This document shows, piece by piece, positions 1 to 5,937 of a stretch of DNA of 7,860 bases. Position 1 is the stretch's first letter. Every line of letters starts with the position of its first letter. The stretch covers positions 1 to 7,860 of the forward strand of contig CAIYXD010000254.1 in assembly GCA_903930085.1 (NCBI GenBank), given 5' to 3'. The notes below the pieces were generated by a model. The model saw only the letters and a list, made by a program, of their open reading frames with translations, had not been told where the DNA came from and searched no databases. The DNA comes from an uncultured Flavobacteriia bacterium. Lineage in GTDB: Bacteria; Bacteroidota; Bacteroidia; Flavobacteriales_D; Crocinitomicaceae. The translations under genes were made by a program, and so were the position numbers.

Positions 1-289
1 CATGTTGTACTGTGATTGAGGATGCTTTGATTGCAAACTTCACTGCTTGTCTCATGTCCGTTGTTTCTAAAAACTTGTAGGCCAAGGCTGCTAAAAATGT
101 ATCACCTGCACCACACACGTCAGTGACATCGCCCACAATCTCAGCAGGGAATACCCAATCATTCCAGACAGCACCCTGATCGCCGTGTGTGACAACCAAA
201 TGCTCTTTGTTGGGCAACTCGCTGGTAGCACGGCTTTTTTCTAGTCGGTTGATCTTGACATAACAACCATGTAGTCGTGCCAGGTCTGT
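1..289 (-). pseudogene. PfkB-family sugar kinase, C-terminal fragment (RfaE1/HldE-like), no start
   Basis: Read on the minus strand, with codons such as 101-103 and 287-289, this stretch encodes about 95 residues without a stop. It contains the PfkB signature DVCGAGDTF at about 92-118. GAGD forms the anion hole and supplies the catalytic Asp of ribokinase-type kinases. A helical segment of the type LAALAYKF follows, as usual near the C-terminus of this fold. The upstream part (about 220-289) reads TDLARLHGCYVKIN, which resembles the strand before the nucleotide-binding half in heptose-7-phosphate kinase-like proteins. The N-terminal two thirds, including any start codon, are absent: the frame runs into hsdM sequence at about 289 and meets a stop at 320-322. 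The 3' end lies outside the window. GC is about 47% by hand count, against about 39% in adjacent hsdM DNA (301-540), which suggests a different source. The PfkB assignment is firm; the substrate is a guess. Confidence 0.72.
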
Positions 290-1545
290 TGTAAAGTCAC
301 AAAATCCTCCAAATCTTTTTCATTCAATGGGTTTGTTTTACCTAAATTACGGTCAAGGTTCAACTGGTAATACCAAACGTTCTTGGTCGCTTTTCCTTTT
401 TCAAAGAACAATACCACTGTTTTCACACCAGCACCAGTAAATGTTCCTCCAGGGAGATCCAAAACGGTATGCAAGTTGCAATTCTCTAAAAGCAGTTTGC
501 GTAAACTCACAGATGCATTATCCGTATTGCTTAAAAACGTGTTTTTAATTACAATACCAGCCTTTCCACCAGCCTTTAATATCTTAATAAAATGTTGCAG
601 AAAGAGAGAAGCAGTTTCACTGGTTTTAATTGGAAAGTTTTGTTGCACTTCCGCACGCTCTTTCCCTCCAAAAGGTGGGTTTGCTAATACAACATCAAAG
701 CGGTCTTTTTCTTCAATGTGTAAAATATTCTCTGCAAGAGTATTGGTGTGTACAATATTTGGTGCTTCAACGCCATGTAAAATCATGTTCATGATTCCAA
801 TGATGTAGGCCAATCCTTTTTTCTCTTTACCGTAAAGTGTTTTGGTCTGTAAGATTTCACTTTCTTTGGTTGTCAATTCTTTACTGGTGCGCAAATAATC
901 AAATGCTTCGCACAAGAATCCGGCAGAACCAACGGCACCATCGTAAATTTTATCGCCAATTTTTGGGTTTACCACTTTAATAATAGTAGTAATCAAAGGT
1001 CGGGGAGTGTAGTATTCACCACCATTTCGCCCAGCGTTACCCATGTTTTTAATTTTCCCCTCATACAAATGGCTCATTTCATGCTTTTCGGTATGGGTTC
1101 TGAAACGTAATTCATCAATCTTATTGATTATTTCACGTAAGTTGTAACCGGATTGAATTTTGTTTTTCAATTCCGAGAAAATTTCCCCAATCTTATATTC
1201 AAGGGTGGATGCACTTTCGGCAGAAACTTTAAATTTTTTCAAATAGGGAAACAATTCGCCATCCACAAAATCTCTCAAGTCATCTCCAGTCATTGCTTTC
1301 TGGTGATCGAACTTTCCATCGTTGTCTTTTGGCATCGCCCAAGTAGACCATTGAAATGCTGGAGAAATGATAGAAGTATATTCTTTTCCGGTTAATTCCG
1401 CTGCAGTTCGTTTATCCTTTTCTAAATCGTCGAGGTATTTAACAAACAGCACCCAAGAAGTTTGTTCTACATAATCTAATTCGCTTCCACAACCAGAATC
1501 TTTGTGTAGAATGTCGTCAATATTTTTGAATGTTTGTTCGAACAT
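241..1545 (-). CDS. hsdM: Type I restriction-modification system, DNA methyltransferase subunit, 3'-truncated
   Basis: HsdM transfers a methyl group from S-adenosylmethionine to N6 of adenine. It works in the cytoplasm with the specificity subunit HsdS, and with HsdR for restriction. Residues 1 to about 140 fit the HsdM_N helical domain. The N6-methyltransferase domain follows, with GGEYYTP at 175-181, the SAM-binding motif I DGAVGSAGF at 202-210, and the catalytic motif IV NPPF at 289-292. Residues 355-385 (DLPGGTFTGAGVKTVVLFF) are also typical. The ATG at 1543-1545 aligns with the usual MFEQ-type start. At 434 residues it is shorter than the usual 480-520. The last 14 or so residues are not HsdM but out-of-frame reading of the neighbouring kinase DNA, so the C-terminal tail that contacts HsdS is missing. 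No hsdS or hsdR is in the window. The catalytic core is intact, but function of this form is doubtful. The family call is very secure. Confidence 0.93.
   Translation of the reverse strand: MFEQTFKNIDDILHKDSGCGSELDYVEQTSWVLFVKYLDDLEKDKRTAAELTGKEYTSIISPAFQWSTWAMPKDNDGKFDHQKAMTGDDLRDFVDGELFPYLKKFKVSAESASTLEYKIGEIFSELKNKIQSGYNLREIINKIDELRFRTHTEKHEMSHLYEGKIKNMGNAGRNGGEYYTPRPLITTIIKVVNPKIGDKIYDGAVGSAGFLCEAFDYLRTSKELTTKESEILQTKTLYGKEKKGLAYIIGIMNMILHGVEAPNIVHTNTLAENILHIEEKDRFDVVLANPPFGGKERAEVQQNFPIKTSETASLFLQHFIKILKAGGKAGIVIKNTFLSNTDNASVSLRKLLLENCNLHTVLDLPGGTFTGAGVKTVVLFFEKGKATKNVWYYQLNLDRNLGKTNPLNEKDLEDFVTLQQTWHDYMVVMSRSTD
283..291. other. Abrupt junction between hsdM and kinase sequence
   Basis: Leftward of about 291 the hsdM frame stops resembling HsdM. 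The family-like run DLEDFVTLQ ends here. The remaining 14 or so codons to the TAG at 241-243 are an out-of-frame reading of kinase DNA. The kinase frame, one of the other two on the same strand, becomes kinase-like from about 289 onward. The exact breakpoint is uncertain by several bases because a short shared sequence such as ACAGAC could belong to either side. No inverted repeat, target duplication or transposase is visible at the join. It may be an assembly chimera, a deletion fusion or an illegitimate recombination point. Confidence 0.65.
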
Positions 1546-1570
1546 GAGAGTGTTTAATGGTAAATGAGGT

Positions 1571-1578
1571 TAAAGATA
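1571..1578 (-). promoter_or_regulatory. Possible -7 element for hsdM
   Basis: On the minus strand the octamer TATCTTTA lies 25 bases before the hsdM start codon. It matches the Bacteroidota -7 consensus TAnnTTTG at all but the last base. No TTG is found at the expected 19-21 base spacing; the nearest is 27 bases upstream, inside the terminator T-run. The element lies between the tRNA terminator and hsdM, where a promoter would be needed. It remains weak evidence. Confidence 0.25.
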
Positions 1579-1606
1579 GTAAATTATGTTTAGCGATTGT
1601 ATGGTC

Positions 1607-1637
1607 AAAAAAAAAGAGGCTTGTTAGCCTCTTTTTT
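1607..1637 (-). terminator. Rho-independent terminator after tRNA-Lys
   Basis: A perfect hairpin has the GC-rich stem GAGGCT/AGCCTC (1616-1621 with 1626-1631) and the 4-base loop TGTT at 1622-1625. It is extended by six A-T pairs. On the minus strand the stem is followed by a run of nine T (1607-1615), the standard intrinsic terminator layout. It lies 54 bases beyond the tRNA 3' end and so should separate the tRNA transcript from hsdM. The A/T flanks are nearly symmetrical, so it could also work on the plus strand. Confidence 0.85.
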
Positions 1638-1691
1638 GTCAGTAAATCTGTCAGTTACCTTTTGTAACTTGCTGATAATCAGCGATACTTG

Positions 1692-1764
1692 TGATCCCGC
1701 TGGGATTCGAACCCAGGGCCCATACATTAAAAGTGTATTGCTCTACCAGCTGAGCTACGGAATC
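1692..1764 (-). tRNA. tRNA-Lys, anticodon TTT
   Basis: The minus strand folds into a complete 73-base cloverleaf. The acceptor stem is GATTCCG paired with CGGGATC (one G-T pair) with discriminator A. The D arm is GCTC/GAGC around AGCTGGTA. The anticodon stem is ATACA/TGTAT with loop CTTTTAA, giving anticodon TTT, which reads the Lys codons AAA and AAG. The T arm is CTGGG/CCCAG around TTCGAAT. The variable loop has five bases. The bases after the discriminator are CAA, so the CCA tail is not encoded and must be added by CCA-adding enzyme. It stands alone, with its own promoter and terminator. Confidence 0.96.
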
Positions 1765-1929
1765 ATTGCTTTCGCGGGTGCAAAGATATGCGTATTATTT
1801 GTTTCAACAAGCATTTTTATATCTTTTTTTATTTTTTTTTCAGCTATAGCGCTAACTGATTGAAAAATAGAAGGCAGGAAGTGTATTATAATCTACTAGC
1901 AACAGTTTTTTTTATTTTCTTTGTATCGG
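1765..1929. other. Divergent intergenic region between tRNA-Lys and aroK
   Basis: This region of about 165 bases holds the tRNA-Lys promoter on its left side. The middle is a T-rich tract at about 1813-1840, followed by two overlapping 8-base palindromes, GCTATAGC and TAGCGCTA, at 1843-1854. The promoter of aroK must lie on the right side. TTTCTTTG, ending just before the start region, is one base off the TAnnTTTG consensus, and a TTG (1860-1862) and TATAAT (1887-1892) also occur, but none is compelling. No small gene or RNA was recognised. Confidence 0.4.
1781..1810 (-). promoter_or_regulatory. Promoter of tRNA-Lys (Bacteroidota -33/-7 type)
   Basis: On the minus strand TATCTTTG at 1781-1788 is an exact match to the Bacteroidota -7 consensus TAnnTTTG. 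It is preceded by TTGTTG (1805-1810). The distal TTG gives a 19-base spacer, the usual distance for the -33 element of this phylum's primary sigma factor. The -7 element ends 16 bases before the mature tRNA 5' end, consistent with a short leader removed by RNase P. Confidence 0.7.
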
Positions 1930-2436
1930 ATGAAAAAAATATTTCTAATCGGTTACATGGGGGCAGGGAAATCAAGGCTTGGAAAACAACTCGCCGAAGC
2001 TTTAAATCTGCCATTTATCGATTCCGATGCACAAATTGAGCAGAAAGAAGGAAAGAATATTACTGAAATCTTTCGGACAAAAGGGGAAGCATATTTTCGG
2101 GAGAAAGAGGTGGAATTTGTGCGAGAATTGGCCATGAAAGATGCGTTTGTTTGCGCAACTGGTGGCGGTTTGCCTTGTTTCCACAATTTAATGCAGAAAT
2201 TAAACAAAATTGGCACAACTATCTATTTGAAAAATAGCACGGAAACCTTGGTGAAAAGGCTGCAAAATGAAACCGATAAACGACCGAAATTAGCAGATTT
2301 ATCATCCGAAGAACTAGCAGAATTTATTTCAAAAGCAGTAAAAGAGCGCGAATCCGTTTATAACATGGCGCATTTCAGTTTAAACGAAAACGAACAAACG
2401 ACAGAAAAAATGCGTTCTATCCTTTTAAACGGTTAA
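1930..2436 (+). CDS. aroK: Shikimate kinase
   Basis: This 168-residue cytoplasmic enzyme phosphorylates shikimate at the 3-OH using ATP, the fifth step of chorismate and aromatic amino acid synthesis. The length is normal for the family. The Walker A loop GYMGAGKS is at 8-15. Substrate-binding residues are D33 in the IDSD motif, R57 in YFREKE and the glycine triplet G78-G80 in ATGGG. The LID arginine is R118 in DKRPKL, and the late arginine R140 lies in KERESVY. After GKS the usual Thr is replaced by Arg (R16), a position not thought to be catalytic. The ATG at 1930 is chosen over the in-frame TTG at 1921 because MKKIFLIGYMGAG is the normal N-terminus. It is followed at close range by a transglutaminase-fold gene, probably on the same transcript. 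aroK and aroL are the same family; aroK is the usual symbol outside enterobacteria. Confidence 0.95.
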   Translation: MKKIFLIGYMGAGKSRLGKQLAEALNLPFIDSDAQIEQKEGKNITEIFRTKGEAYFREKEVEFVRELAMKDAFVCATGGGLPCFHNLMQKLNKIGTTIYLKNSTETLVKRLQNETDKRPKLADLSSEELAEFISKAVKERESVYNMAHFSLNENEQTTEKMRSILLNG

Positions 2437-2443
2437 ACGCAAC

Positions 2444-2497
2444 ATGCAACACTTTAAAAAGACATCCATTTTGACCCCGGAATATTTCGAAATCTAG
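2444..2497 (+). CDS. 17-codon mini-ORF between aroK and the transglutaminase-like gene (doubtful)
   Basis: An ATG eight bases after the aroK stop opens 17 codons (MQHFKKTSILTPEYFEI) and ends with TAG at 2495-2497. One GCC codon later, in the same frame, is the ATG of the next gene. It could be a translated leader whose termination helps re-initiation at 2501, the remnant of a longer N-terminus, or chance. I recognise no conserved peptide. The downstream protein already begins as its relatives do, so nothing seems to be missing there. Confidence 0.2.
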   Translation: MQHFKKTSILTPEYFEI

Positions 2498-2500
2498 GCC

Positions 2501-3166
2501 ATGCAAGAATATTTAAACGAAACATTTTTTCTGGATTACAATAATCCTACTTTCGAGCTTTTTACGAAGGAAATTGATGTCAAGCAAAATCAAACGGAAC
2601 TTGCGGTTCAACTTTATTTTTTGGTACGTGACGCATTCCTATACGATCCATACCATCTTGATCTCACAAATGAAGGGATGAAAGCGTCCGGTGTTTTGAC
2701 CAAAAAAAGAGCGTGGTGCGTTGAGAAATCAACTGTTTTAGCTGCTTGTGCGCGCAAGTTTGGAATTCCATCACGCTTGGGTTATGCAATTGTTAAAAAT
2801 CACCTTGGCGTGGAAAAACTCTTGCGCTATTTAAAGCGGGAAGAAATTGTTTTTCACGGTTATGTGGAATTGTATTTAGCTGGAAAGTGGGTGAAGTGTA
2901 CGCCAGCTTTTGACCAGCGAATCTGTGCAATTTCCGGCGTTTCACCTTTGAATTGGAACGGGGTGGAGGATTCGCTATTTCAAGAATTTGAACAAGGAAA
3001 AAGAAGCATGGAATACACCCATTTCTACGGCGAATTTAGCGATGTTCCAACGGAATTAATGCACAGTGAAATGCAGAAGTTTTACCCGCACTTATTTGCT
3101 GAAAAATTTGACACGAAGGAATTCTCTTTTAAACACAGTGAAATAAGAGACGTAGCAATAGATTAA
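2501..3166 (+). CDS. Transglutaminase-like superfamily protein
   Basis: This 221-residue protein has a papain-like transglutaminase core and no signal peptide or membrane segment, so it is probably cytoplasmic. The putative triad is C73 in the RAWCVEKSTVLAACAR segment, H119 in VFHGYVELYL, and D138 in KWVKCTPAFD. Spacing and surrounding residues fit the bacterial transglutaminase-like domain: Cys at the start of a helix, His and Asp on adjacent strands. Members are mostly proteases, amidases or peptide-modifying enzymes rather than true cross-linkers, and this protein's substrate is unknown. The ATG at 2501 is the first in frame after a TAG at 2495, so the start is well bounded. It lies 64 bases behind aroK on the same strand and is probably co-transcribed with it. 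No functional tie to shikimate metabolism is evident. Confidence 0.85.
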   Translation: MQEYLNETFFLDYNNPTFELFTKEIDVKQNQTELAVQLYFLVRDAFLYDPYHLDLTNEGMKASGVLTKKRAWCVEKSTVLAACARKFGIPSRLGYAIVKNHLGVEKLLRYLKREEIVFHGYVELYLAGKWVKCTPAFDQRICAISGVSPLNWNGVEDSLFQEFEQGKRSMEYTHFYGEFSDVPTELMHSEMQKFYPHLFAEKFDTKEFSFKHSEIRDVAID

Positions 3167-3211
3167 ATTAAAGAGTATCTAAGCTTTATAAATTGTTGGC
3201 TTTTCGAAACC

Positions 3212-4063
3212 TTAATCCACAACAACCACTAAGTAATTCGACACTTTCCAGAATTCACGCGGATTAGAAATTTTAATTTTCGTGTTTTTCCCAACCGGAA
3301 CTAAAGTATAGGATTTGGAAGGGTGATCGGTGATGAATTTCACATCCGACCCTTCAATAAATAGTTCCTTTTCTTCCGTTAAATCAATTTTTGCAAAATA
3401 TTTCTCATTGAAATTTTCAGATAGATAAATCTTTTTTCCAATTCCGATAAATCCATTTTTTCTTTCAATAACTTGATTTTTAACCAATTCCGATTCTGTC
3501 CCATAGGAATAGTAGGCTGTGTTTAGCGTTTCCTTTAATTCTTCAACCATTTCGGATTTTTCTTGATAAGCATCAAATAATTTGGCATATGCCTTGTCCA
3601 TAGAACCTAATTCGCCCTGTAAAACACTAATCTGCTCGTCTTTGATTTGAATATTTTGAACCATATTCTGAATCAATTTTTCCAATTCTAGAATCCGAAT
3701 CCCATTTTTATCCAACAGTTTATTCAGCACGCCAACTTTCTTTGCATTTTCTTCTCGCAAGTAATTGATATGTCGAATTTGCTCTAAAATCCAGGTTTTA
3801 TCATCGGAGGAAACTTCTGTATTGGCGGAAATAATCCGAATTTCGTCCTTTTTCAGTTCTATCGCTTCTAAATTGGATTGGATTTCACTAAAGTAAGCAA
3901 GCGATAGGTTCAGCATCGAATCTTTGCTCGCATTATCTTTTTCCAATTGAGCAATTTTCTTCTCCGAATCGGAAGAATCTAGTTGATCTGAAACGGTTTG
4001 CTTGTCGGAGGAACAAGCTCCAAAAAGGAAGATTGTAGCGGAAAGGAAGATTGTAAAGCGCAT
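3212..4063 (-). CDS. Coiled-coil lipoprotein, function unknown
   Basis: The 283-residue product starts with a lipoprotein signal, MRFTIFLSATIFLFGAC, with the lipid-attachment Cys at 17 followed by SSD. It should be anchored in the outer or inner membrane facing the periplasm. Residues of about 32-180 are rich in Glu, Lys, Leu and Gln in heptad-like spacing and should form a long coiled coil with a break near 80-90. The last 100 residues are a compact, beta-rich domain (NGFIGIGKKIYL to REFWKVSNYLVVVV). From memory, this layout of lipobox, coiled coil and FIGIGK...FWK end recurs in a Bacteroidota family of unknown role, some members of which are named as adhesins; I could not check this. A longer reading from ATG at 4102 adds 13 basic and aromatic residues before the signal and leaves only 35 bases for two promoters, so the start at 4063 is preferred. 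ATG at 4069 is also possible. The gene is convergent with the transglutaminase-like gene and divergent from the M61 gene. Confidence 0.8.
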   Translation of the reverse strand: MRFTIFLSATIFLFGACSSDKQTVSDQLDSSDSEKKIAQLEKDNASKDSMLNLSLAYFSEIQSNLEAIELKKDEIRIISANTEVSSDDKTWILEQIRHINYLREENAKKVGVLNKLLDKNGIRILELEKLIQNMVQNIQIKDEQISVLQGELGSMDKAYAKLFDAYQEKSEMVEELKETLNTAYYSYGTESELVKNQVIERKNGFIGIGKKIYLSENFNEKYFAKIDLTEEKELFIEGSDVKFITDHPSKSYTLVPVGKNTKIKISNPREFWKVSNYLVVVVD

Positions 4064-4137
4064 ATACATATATTTTGTTCTAGTAAATATAAATCTAATC
4101 ATTCAAATCTTATCTTTATAGAAAAAAAAATAAAAGT
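4064..4137. promoter_or_regulatory. Divergent promoter region of the lipoprotein and M61 genes
   Basis: These 74 AT-rich bases separate two outward-reading starts. On the plus strand TATCTTTA (4111-4118) is one base off the TAnnTTTG -7 consensus and lies 19 bases before the M61 ATG. On the minus strand AAGATTTG (4104-4111) is also one base off and would start RNA about 30 bases ahead of the lipoprotein ATG at 4063. The two candidates overlap by one base, so transcription of the two genes might compete. Neither has a convincing -33 TTG at the normal spacing. Confidence 0.3.
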
Positions 4138-5925
4138 ATGCGTTACCTAGTGTTTTTAACTTTCTTTCTAGTTGCTTTTTCTAATGCTAATTGCCAAGAA
4201 ATTGCCTATAATCTGCGAATGACCAAGCCACAAAACCATTACTTTCAAGTGGAAATGTTGCTTTCCAATTTTAAAGAGTCTGAATTGGAAGTGAAAATGC
4301 CTGTTTGGGCTCCAGGATCCTACTTGGTGCGTGAATTCTCTAAAAATGTGGATTTGGTAACTGCAACGGATGAAAATGGGAATGCACTCCGCGTGAAAAA
4401 GAACGCTAAAAATTCGTGGTCTATTGCAAAAGGAAAAGCGAAAACTGTAAAAGTGTACTACGAAGTCTATTCTTTTGAACTTTCCGTTCGAACGAGTTTT
4501 TTGGATTTAACACACGGGTATGTTAGTGGAACGTGCATTTTTATGTACGTCAACAACCATATCGGCAAAAAGGGGAAACTTGAAATTTTTCCATACAAGG
4601 ATTTTAAAACGATTTCTACAGCGCTGCCAAAAGCTACTGAAAGTGTTGCTGCGGATGGTTCTCAGTTGTTTGAATTTGAAAACTACGACCATTTGGTGGA
4701 TTGTCCAATCGAAATTGGAAACCAGGAACTTTTTGATTTTAACGCGGCTGGTGTAAAACATACGGTTGCTATTTATGGCGAAGGAAATTACGATACACAA
4801 AAATTAAAAGTGGACATGACCAAAATTGTAGAAACGGCAACGGCAGTTTTTGGGCAAAATCCAAACAAGGAATACACGTTTATCATCCACAATGTTGTCG
4901 ACGGTCAAGGTGGTTTGGAACACACAAATTCAACTACTTTATCGGTCAACCGTTGGACGTACGAAGGAACAAAATACCTTGGGTTTTTATCCTTGGTTGC
5001 ACACGAATATTTCCATTTGTGGAACGTAAAACGCATTCGTCCGGTGGAACTAGGTCCTTTTAACTACGACGCAGAAAATTACACCACTCTACTTTGGGTA
5101 ATGGAAGGTTTCACTTCCTACTACGATGAATTATTGCTTTTACGCGCGGGATATTATACAAAAGAGGAATATTTATCCAAATTACAAGGTTCCATAAATT
5201 ATGTGGAAGGCTCGGTTGGTTCGCGCGTTCAGCCTGTTGCGCATGCAAGTTTTGATGCTTGGATTAAAGCATATCGCCCGAATGAAAATAGTGCAAATAC
5301 AACGATGACATATTATTCGCGTGGGCAAGTATTAGCAGCATTGATTGACGCTAAAATTATTTCAAAATATAACGGAACGAAGTGTTTAGATCATTTTTTA
5401 CAGCAGCTTTATGCGAAGTTTTACAAGAAAATGAACCGTGGTTTTTCGGAAAATGAATTTAAAAAGGAACTGGAAACTTTTTTAGGGGAGAATGTAGATG
5501 AATTTTTCGCGAAGTACGTTGATGGAACGGAAATCGCACCGTACAATGCTATTTTCTCAACGATTGGCTTGAATGTAGAATCCGTTGGTACAACTAAAGC
5601 CTCTTTTGGTGCTGCATTCAGACAGGATGGTGGAAACGTGATTGTGCGTTCGGTTCGTGCTGGTTCCGCTGCTGAAAACGCTGGATTAAGTGTAAACGAT
5701 GAATTAATCGGATGCAATGGTTACCGCGTTAATCAGGAAGAATTTGAAGATTTTTTGGCAACGTTGGAGCTGGGAACGAATATGAATTTATTGGTGTCGC
5801 GTGATGCGGTGCTGTTTGAACTTTCTGCGAATATGGCGCCGTTTTATAAACCTCAATTTTTGTTTAAAAAGGCGAGTGACGCAAGTAAAACCATTCTGTT
5901 TAATTACTGGTTAAGAACACTTTAA
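4138..5925 (+). CDS. M61-family (glycyl aminopeptidase-like) metallopeptidase with PDZ domain, secreted
   Basis: This 595-residue exported zinc peptidase begins with a signal peptide (about residues 1-19, MRYLVFLTFFLVAFSNANC). The Cys lacks a good lipobox, so ordinary signal peptidase cleavage is likelier. The N-terminal beta domain of M61 follows, with MPVWAPGSYLVREF at about 54-67. The gluzincin-fold catalytic domain has GGLEHTNS at 258-265, the zinc motif HEYFH at 289-293 (E290 catalytic), and the third ligand E323 in MEGFTSYYDE. YYSRGQVLAALID at 392-404 is also family-typical. A PDZ domain covers about 475-560 (NVIVRSVRAGSAAENAGL, then DELIGCNG) and probably binds substrate C-termini. Length and order match M61 proteins with a C-terminal PDZ, which as a family are known to release N-terminal Gly or Ala. 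The natural substrate here is unknown. It is followed at once by the propeller gene. Confidence 0.93.
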   Translation: MRYLVFLTFFLVAFSNANCQEIAYNLRMTKPQNHYFQVEMLLSNFKESELEVKMPVWAPGSYLVREFSKNVDLVTATDENGNALRVKKNAKNSWSIAKGKAKTVKVYYEVYSFELSVRTSFLDLTHGYVSGTCIFMYVNNHIGKKGKLEIFPYKDFKTISTALPKATESVAADGSQLFEFENYDHLVDCPIEIGNQELFDFNAAGVKHTVAIYGEGNYDTQKLKVDMTKIVETATAVFGQNPNKEYTFIIHNVVDGQGGLEHTNSTTLSVNRWTYEGTKYLGFLSLVAHEYFHLWNVKRIRPVELGPFNYDAENYTTLLWVMEGFTSYYDELLLLRAGYYTKEEYLSKLQGSINYVEGSVGSRVQPVAHASFDAWIKAYRPNENSANTTMTYYSRGQVLAALIDAKIISKYNGTKCLDHFLQQLYAKFYKKMNRGFSENEFKKELETFLGENVDEFFAKYVDGTEIAPYNAIFSTIGLNVESVGTTKASFGAAFRQDGGNVIVRSVRAGSAAENAGLSVNDELIGCNGYRVNQEEFEDFLATLELGTNMNLLVSRDAVLFELSANMAPFYKPQFLFKKASDASKTILFNYWLRTL

Positions 5926-5937
5926 ATGCATGTTGGA

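Noticed and set aside
383..808. Long plus-strand open frame of 141 codons opposite hsdM
   Set aside because: It lies wholly inside the well-supported hsdM gene on the other strand, and its translation has no recognisable domain.
1841..1860. Overlapping palindromes GCTATAGC and TAGCGCTA beside a T-rich tract, as a possible terminator or operator
   Set aside because: The T-run lies on the wrong side for a terminator on either strand, and the palindromes are only 8 bases, within chance expectation.
1597..1863. Plus-strand open frame of 88 codons across the terminator and tRNA
   Set aside because: It runs through the antisense of a complete tRNA and a terminator, so it is chance.
3167..3211. 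Possible terminator between the convergent transglutaminase-like and lipoprotein genes
   Set aside because: Only a very short AAGC/GCTT type pairing is visible, with no GC-rich stem or T-run.
4064..4102. N-terminal extension of the lipoprotein from ATG at 4102
   Set aside because: It would put 13 basic and aromatic residues before the lipoprotein signal and use up the likely promoter DNA.
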